NCBI GenBank assembly: GCA_022749755.1
Contig: CM040446.1
Location: forward strand, 647,339-711,338
From: Azadirachta indica
Taxonomy: Eukaryota; Streptophyta; Magnoliopsida; Sapindales; Meliaceae
Direction: 5' to 3'
DNA length: 64,000 nucleotides
Shown here piece after piece: positions 58,801-64,000 of the stretch. The position numbers and the translations under genes were made by a program. The notes beneath the pieces were generated by a model. It ran no database searches. It worked only from the letters and a program-made list of their open reading frames with translations, and had not been told where the DNA came from. Position 1 is the stretch's first letter, and each line of letters begins with the position of its first letter.

Positions 58801-58814
58801 ATCTGAATAATTCC
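55811..58814. repeat. Block X, copy X4
   Basis: Collinear with X1/X2 and, at its start, with X3 (48041-48578). More diverged from X1 and X2 than they are from each other. A plus-strand frame (57488-57673) covers MHSIQQIIGTMRLKQVCPAL, which is readable but altered in X1, X2 and X3; unrecognised. A 24-base A run with one C-free stretch lies near 58330. Confidence 0.85.
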
Positions 58815-59027
58815 TTCTGATGAGGTTTTGCAAGCTTGAGGGATTAATATTGTCTCAACTTGTTCTTTATGTACTAATTTTTTAGCCTCTGAAAAAGTAA
58901 ATCACCCTTATGTTACTTGTCCTTTTGCAACAAGCATTTGGCAATGGCTGGGTAGCCTTTTTCAGACCCTTTTTCCTTTGCTTTCTTTAAACAAGGGCCT
59001 TTGGATTTAGATTGAGAGTCACTGTTT
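58815..59027 (+). pseudogene. LINE remnant, zf-RVT-like segment (X4)
   Basis: Third copy of the segment at 7230-7447. Cut at the same site by the solo LTR. Confidence 0.5.
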
Positions 59028-59825
59028 TAGTTTGATCGCGACTAAGCGAATCGCACAGATATATGTCATATTAAGTAATAAAGTAATAAATACAAGTATC
59101 GCTCTTTGAGGATTAAAATTTAAATTAAATGCTGAGTACTACAGCCTTGAAAGTCTAATTTTATCTAAGCAATCAAGATTTGTTTTATTGCAAACAAAAT
59201 AATAAAACGAATTGAACTACTTAATTGCTAATTAACTAAAAAAGAAATAGAACTAATTTAAAGAGAATTGATGAGTTAATGAAATATGCAAACATAAAAG
59301 ATCTAGGGTCTTGATTTCACTTGTCTCTTCCTATGTTTTTCTTAAATTGGCAATTAATAATGCGTTTTGATTTTATTTACTAATTAGGGGATCAAAAGTG
59401 AATTTGCTACCTTTCTCGAGTGTGAATCGAATTACTTCGTAAAATTTCTCAAATTGATATCCCTATCTGATATGTTCAATTAAATGTTTTTTAAGTGCAT
59501 CCTATACTAATAACCTAGAATTCAATTACTTCCTGGTTCTTGTTTTTATCCTAAGTAGTTATTCGATTATTCAAGTATCAACTTCCTCTAAAAATCTTAG
59601 TAACACCAAATTGTATTTACCTAATCTAATGAAAAAATTAAACCTTTTCAAGTATTAGTTTATTCATCTTAAATTGTCCAATATATCAATCAACAATTCA
59701 AAATCAATTAATGCAAGTAAATAAAAACATTCTACATTACAAAATATGTCAATTAATCAAACATAATCAAGATAAACTACATCAAGTATTCCTACAAAAA
59801 GAATTTTAGCCTAACGTATATTCAG
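59028..59825. mobile_element. Truncated solo LTR (X4)
   Basis: Target site TAGTT (59028-59032), then the LTR starting TGATCGCGACTAAGCG. Only about 790 bp remain; homology stops near 59825, and the other end, the second target site and the LINE RNase H domain are missing. Confidence 0.75.
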
Positions 59826-60550
59826 TAACAATTAAAATAAATCGTAAATTTATTTGTAAATATATATAATTTGAAATTTACAAGTTAATGTCTCATAAAT
59901 AAGAGATATATTCAGTAACAACAATAATCAAGGGCAAAGCCAGAACTAAATAATTGAAGAAGGTTAAAATGGTTAAAAGATAAAACTAATTAGATAATAA
60001 TTTAAAATAATAGATAAATTAAGGAATAAATTGACAACTTGTCAAAGTATAGGAGTCAAGCTGTATAAAAACCTAAGAAATAGATCTCAAATATATAAGT
60101 TATAATAAAAAGTTTATGAAAATTTGTGGCTCCACCCCTAACAATAGTAATATGGTATGTAATTGAATTGTTTAATTTTTTTACATTAATTAAATGCACA
60201 AAAATAAATGTATATTGTGAATTCAGAATTAAAAGCCAAAAGTTTTGGATTGAAGGATTTGAAATTTTGCAACTAAACTTTATATGTATTCTCATGAATT
60301 GAATAACCTGTTGGAATATTTATGAATTATACTAGTTTTTAATGTTTTTTCAGATAAACTAATTAATTAAAATGATTAATTTTTATTTCAATATGTTGAT
60401 AGTAATTTTTTTTAAGGTATTTAACTTATAAGTGACAACTAAAATAAGATGATCTAATAAGAAAAAAGAAGAGAAAAAATAAGGGTGAAATTTTATAAAT
60501 CACGAGACAAAAAAAAAATAGACTTACAAGACCTTAATTAATAAAATAAA
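59826..60550. other. Flank related to the outer palindrome arm
   Basis: 59826-60330 resembles 13475-13740 in the arm B orientation (AATCGTAAATTTATTTGTAA, TTAAATGCACAAAAATAAAT, TTTATATGTATTCTC), with insertions. The rest is AT-rich with no gene. The MULE region found in the arms is absent here. Confidence 0.65.
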
Positions 60551-61395
60551 ATATTTATTATATTTTGTTACTTGTTGCAATTTCAGCCCTCAACCTTTTC
60601 ATTTGTTCCTTTTAGCGGCTCACCATCTTTTTATTCATTATGGAAAACGAGGAATAAACTTCAATTTGAGGATGTCTCCCCTTCTCTTAACTCAATACAG
60701 GTTAAGGTTGTACCACATATCAGATACTATGCAAAGCTATGTCTAAGATTTGTTCATTTTGGGTATCTCGGCAAGGCTTCGAAGGTTCATATTTTGATTT
60801 CGATCCCCCCGGCTATCTTATGGATTAAGGCCAATTATAATGGTCTAGCGAAAGGCAATCTTGGTCCGGTAGCTTACGCAGGAGTGTTCAGGGATCATTC
60901 TTAGAATTTCTTAGGCGGTTTCAAGTTTTTTGGTCACTCTACTGCTTTCTTTGTAGAGTTAATGTCAGTCATTTTGGCATAATCTTTCTCTTGAGTCTGA
61001 TTCTATGCTTGTGATTCAACACTTGATGGATCACTCTTTAGCTCCTCCTGGTTCACTTGCAAATCGATGGTTGAATAATAAGCATCTCCTTAGCAAATTG
61101 AATTTTCGTTTTAGCCATACCTATAGGAAAACAACAGTGTTGCAGATTCCATGGCACATTTAGGGTTAGTTGCCCCTCTCTCCGTTGGTGGGACTCTCCT
61201 CCGTTGCTTTCGCTGTGGAGCTTTGTTATTACCTAGAGGCAATTACGTAATCTTTCCATTCTTGGTTTGTTCGAGCCTTTTTGTGCTTCACTGTAATTAA
61301 TACTCTCTTTTTTATTATCTAATAACATTGCTCTGAGCTGTGGCTTAGGGTGTTTTAAAAAGGAAAAATTAAACTCTCCATATATTCTTAATATA
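60551..61395 (+). pseudogene. LINE remnant, RNase H domain and tail, second subfamily
   Basis: 60572-60904 reads LWKTRNKLQFEDVSPSLNSI (the WxxRN..F linker typical of plant LINEs), then PPAILWIKANYNGLAKGNLG, the RNase H first strand with Asp replaced by Asn in the catalytic NTDG position. Downstream come LESDSMLVIQHLMDHSLAPP and LANRWLNNKHLLSKLNF, then a tail ending TTTTAAAAAGGAAAAATT. Several stops and frameshifts. The last 380 bases match 47656-48040. Confidence 0.82.
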
Positions 61396-61947
61396 AAGGC
61401 TAATAAAAGATGTAAAAGCCATATAATTCTAAGAGGCTGCTGATTCTTCTCATATATGTGTGTGTATATATATATACATATTATATTATTTTGTAATATC
61501 ATTAAAAACTAAATACTAAAGGAAATGAAACTGAGATAATTTTTGAAATATATTCTTGTAATATTTGATTGACTATGATAAATTATGACTAATTTAATTG
61601 ACTTTTATTGTACCTCCCATAAAGTTTGAGAAGATTTTACCTCAAATATTTTTAAAAATGGTGAAAATATATTTGATATAATGTATGAGAATAGTAAAAA
61701 AAATATATATGTTTTTTTAAAAATAGTTTTTTTTATTTAAATTATTAATAATAAATAATGGTGAACAAAATTAATGATAAAGTAAGTTCTTGTACATAAC
61801 CGAACATATTTATTATGAAGAATCAGATCATACTCCTAAATTACTAATCCATTCTAATTCTATAAGAATTAATAAAGCCTAAAAACAAAACTAACAAAGA
61901 TAGAATTGATGTGCTCTAGTTAGGCCTTGGATGGAATTGGAGCTTGT
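61396..61947. other. 3' flank of prolamin-like gene 4
   Basis: Contains a short (TG/TA) dinucleotide run near 61457-61477. From about 61570 it matches 13745-14141. No gene. Confidence 0.65.
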
Positions 61948-62562
61948 TCAAACTGCCTTGGGTGCCGGTGTATCTTCGACAACCTTAGCACAGGTGGTTT
62001 TCAACAATGGAGGGAAGAGGGGATTAAATGGGAACATCTTGGGCCAACACTTGTCATTGATTTCAGTGAAAACCTTGCAGCAAGCAGGGCCAATACCACT
62101 GAAAATTTGCCCACTGGTGAGTGCTTTATAAATCTCTAAAGCACACCCTTCTGTTTTTCTAATAGGTTTCCAGCATTCTGTAATCTCAGTCTCATTTAAC
62201 AGTGCTGCTTGAGTTGAGGGTGCAGCACAGAAATTCTTCAGCAGTGGAGGGAAAAATGGATTTAATGGGAACATCTTAGGCCAGCAACTGTCATTGACTT
62301 GATTAATGGCGCTGCAACAGACGGGACCAATTTTTCCAATTTGGCCGTGGGAAAGTGACTCGTTAATCTCTCTGAAGCAACCTGGAATGCTTCTAAGGGA
62401 TTCCCAGCATTCATCAGCGCCTTCTATATGTGGTAATAAGCCTGGAATTTGGATGAATGGTGGTGCTGGCTTGAACTGCGCTAGTCCAGTTGAGACCAAT
62501 ATTGCTATACTAACCACAACCAACATCATAGAACCTGTATTTGGTGATAATATTTTCGCCAT
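61948..62562 (-). CDS. Prolamin-like (ECA1 gametogenesis-type) secreted protein, two domains, gene 4
   Basis: Intact 204-residue frame, intronless. Signal peptide at residues 1 to about 28, ending near STGLA. Domain 1 at about 50-112 (Cys 52, 62, 82, 83, 93, 112) and domain 2 at about 128-191 (Cys 130, 140, 161, 162, 172, 191), each with the CWPKMFP.NP.FPPLLK signature of this family. The linker is 13 residues shorter than in gene 1 because the Ala/Pro-rich part is deleted. The C-terminus DTPAPKAV is conserved with gene 1. No extra cysteine. TATA box about 85 bp upstream. Likely secreted in reproductive tissue by family analogy (PF05617), but no expression evidence can be had from sequence. 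Confidence 0.88.
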   Translation of the reverse strand: MAKILSPNTGSMMLVVVSIAILVSTGLAQFKPAPPFIQIPGLLPHIEGADECWESLRSIPGCFREINESLSHGQIGKIGPVCCSAINQVNDSCWPKMFPLNPFFPPLLKNFCAAPSTQAALLNETEITECWKPIRKTEGCALEIYKALTSGQIFSGIGPACCKVFTEINDKCWPKMFPFNPLFPPLLKTTCAKVVEDTPAPKAV

Positions 62563-62647
62563 CGGAAATCTATTTTGCTGTAAGTATTGTATGAACTAGA
62601 GGGAGGGATGTGTTTAATTTGTGATTCTGAAGATGAAATTTGTTTGG

Positions 62648-62655
62648 AATTTATA
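62648..62655 (-). promoter_or_regulatory. TATA box of prolamin-like gene 4
   Basis: TATAAATT on the minus strand, 86-93 bases upstream of the ATG. Confidence 0.62.
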
Positions 62656-64000
62656 GAACGTCAGACGGAGTTACTTGTCTTGAAATATTTATTATAATAA
62701 ATTAAGGCCGTAGCACTTCTAAGAACATTATTTTGTTTTAAAATCTCTTCTATTAAATCGTTAAAATGGCATCTCTTGCAATAAAGTAAAAAATATTAAT
62801 GAATAGGTTTTGTTTTCCTTCATTTTGTGTCAGAAGGCTGGACTGTTCTTCAAAGATGAATTAATAAATAAATGTTGACCCCCTTTTTTGCAGCATGCAA
62901 CTCAAAACTTTATTTTTTTGTCTTTTCAGTATAAGAATATATACAATTAGATTTCAAACAGGGTTTCGTGAAACAACATGAAGTTCAGCTCAGCTTAATA
63001 TAATGTCTATTAATTTTTAACTAATTCACTATTTCTTTAATATCTACTAAATTTGAAGAGGAATGGATTATGAAATATCTCTGCACATTAGTTTAAAATT
63101 GATGTTTGTTGTTTTGAAGTTGTAATTGTTTCAAAATAAAAACAACTATAAGTAATAAAAGTGAGCAAACTTTATTAAAAGTTTGCGCTAACGAACGCCT
63201 TTTTAACTTTATTTTAAACTTAAATAAGATTCAACAACAAACATATCCTACCATAAGTAATAAATTGGTATATTTAATTCCAAAATATTATTTTAAGCAA
63301 ACAATTAAATATTTAAGGCATGAAAGGAATAACATATAACAGAATAATAAACATTATACCAATTTGCAATCAAGAAAGTACGTATCTTTAAACTTTGTTG
63401 GTAGCTATTTTCCCTATCTAATGTATGAATAGGTCTGCAAATTAACATTTGAATATTTAAATATTTATTGGTTTGTAGTTTAGATGGTATGAGATATGTT
63501 GAAGGCTCTTAAATCGTCTTTAATTTGAGAAATAATAAGAGCAAAAATTTGTTGTTTCGCAAGGTATGTTTCTTGTCCATCTAATCCCTTAAAAAATCCT
63601 TAAGTATTTAATTTGGCAATTCAGTTTTCTAATCTTTTAAGTTACGAGAATTGATGATGTGAATATATGTTTGAATAACGCTTAAAGTTCAACCTTAATA
63701 ATTTTTGTTGTTTCGAGAGCATGGAAATTCATGTAATGTTCCCAGCATTAGAAAGAGTTTTTCTTAATTAACGTGTATAACTTCACATAAAACCTAACTC
63801 CAAATTTTCAATGTTGACTTCTATATTACATTTAAGGAAAAGAATTAATATAATAAAGGAACGTTTGTAGTCATTTAAAATGGCAAAATATTTTAAAATT
63901 TATATACCACTAAAGTAATATAATAAATTGCCTCCAACTGAAATTTAATTTTAAAATAAATTAATTAGATTTATGCGACAAAGACTACTAGTAAACATCA
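62656..64000. repeat. Upstream flank of prolamin-like gene 4
   Basis: Near-identical to 31173-32500, and to 54532 onward from about 63150. Non-coding and continues past the window end, where another X-like block would be expected by analogy. Confidence 0.8.

Noticed and set aside
1..64000. tRNA, rRNA, telomere or centromere repeats
   Set aside because: No cloverleaf B-box consensus, rRNA-like GC-rich block or TTTAGGG array was noticed by eye. A dedicated scan could still find a short RNA gene.

Overview
The window is repeat-rich, AT-rich nuclear DNA from a flowering plant, most likely a eudicot. The evidence is intron-containing genes with GT..AG junctions, two-domain prolamin-like (ECA1-type) secreted proteins, a plant beta-substituted alanine synthase (cyanoalanine synthase-like) gene structure, Ty1/copia elements primed by initiator-Met tRNA, plant LINE zf-RVT/RNase H remnants and a Mutator-like (MULE) transposase remnant. 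I considered a Citrus-like genome but cannot prove it. There are no operons, and no rRNA, tRNA or CRISPR that I can see.

Layout. 1-4344 and 9516-13874 are the arms of a very large inverted repeat (about 4.35 kb each, about 98-99% identical by eye). The intervening 5.2 kb contains a 100-N assembly gap at 4345-4444. Each arm carries a MULE transposase N-terminal remnant, an array of about 130-bp tandem repeats and the 3' tail of a LINE. The spacer is a copy (X1) of a dispersed block X containing a LINE 3' end split by a 1523-bp solo LTR with a 5-bp target duplication. Prolamin-like gene 1 (14142-14795, minus) follows, then 7 kb of non-coding block Y1, cyanoalanine-synthase pseudogene 1 (23257-24552), a complete but degenerate copia element (25039-30215), and frameshifted prolamin-like gene 2 (30429-31083, minus).

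From 32952 the order X2-Y2-synthase pseudogene 2-copia repeats collinearly to 47655, but without the inverted-repeat arm and prolamin gene that sit between X and Y in the first copy. A second LINE family fragment (47656-48040), X3 (split by an RT-less copia element, 48579-52650), a prolamin fragment (54247-54531), X4 (55811-59825), another LINE fragment and intact prolamin-like gene 4 (61948-62562, minus) fill the rest.

How it fits together. Only two loci look like intact protein genes: prolamin-like genes 1 and 4, both with a signal peptide, two six-cysteine domains and a TATA box about 85 bp upstream. Everything else is decaying duplicate or transposon. The window is best read as a segmentally duplicated cluster of reproductive-type secreted cysteine-rich genes whose duplication junctions repeatedly fall at LINE fragments. 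The most unusual structure is the MULE-containing inverted repeat. Its architecture resembles the maize Mu killer hairpin silencing locus, but the adjacent gap means an assembly artefact must be excluded first. Identities and breakpoints were judged by eye and are approximate.
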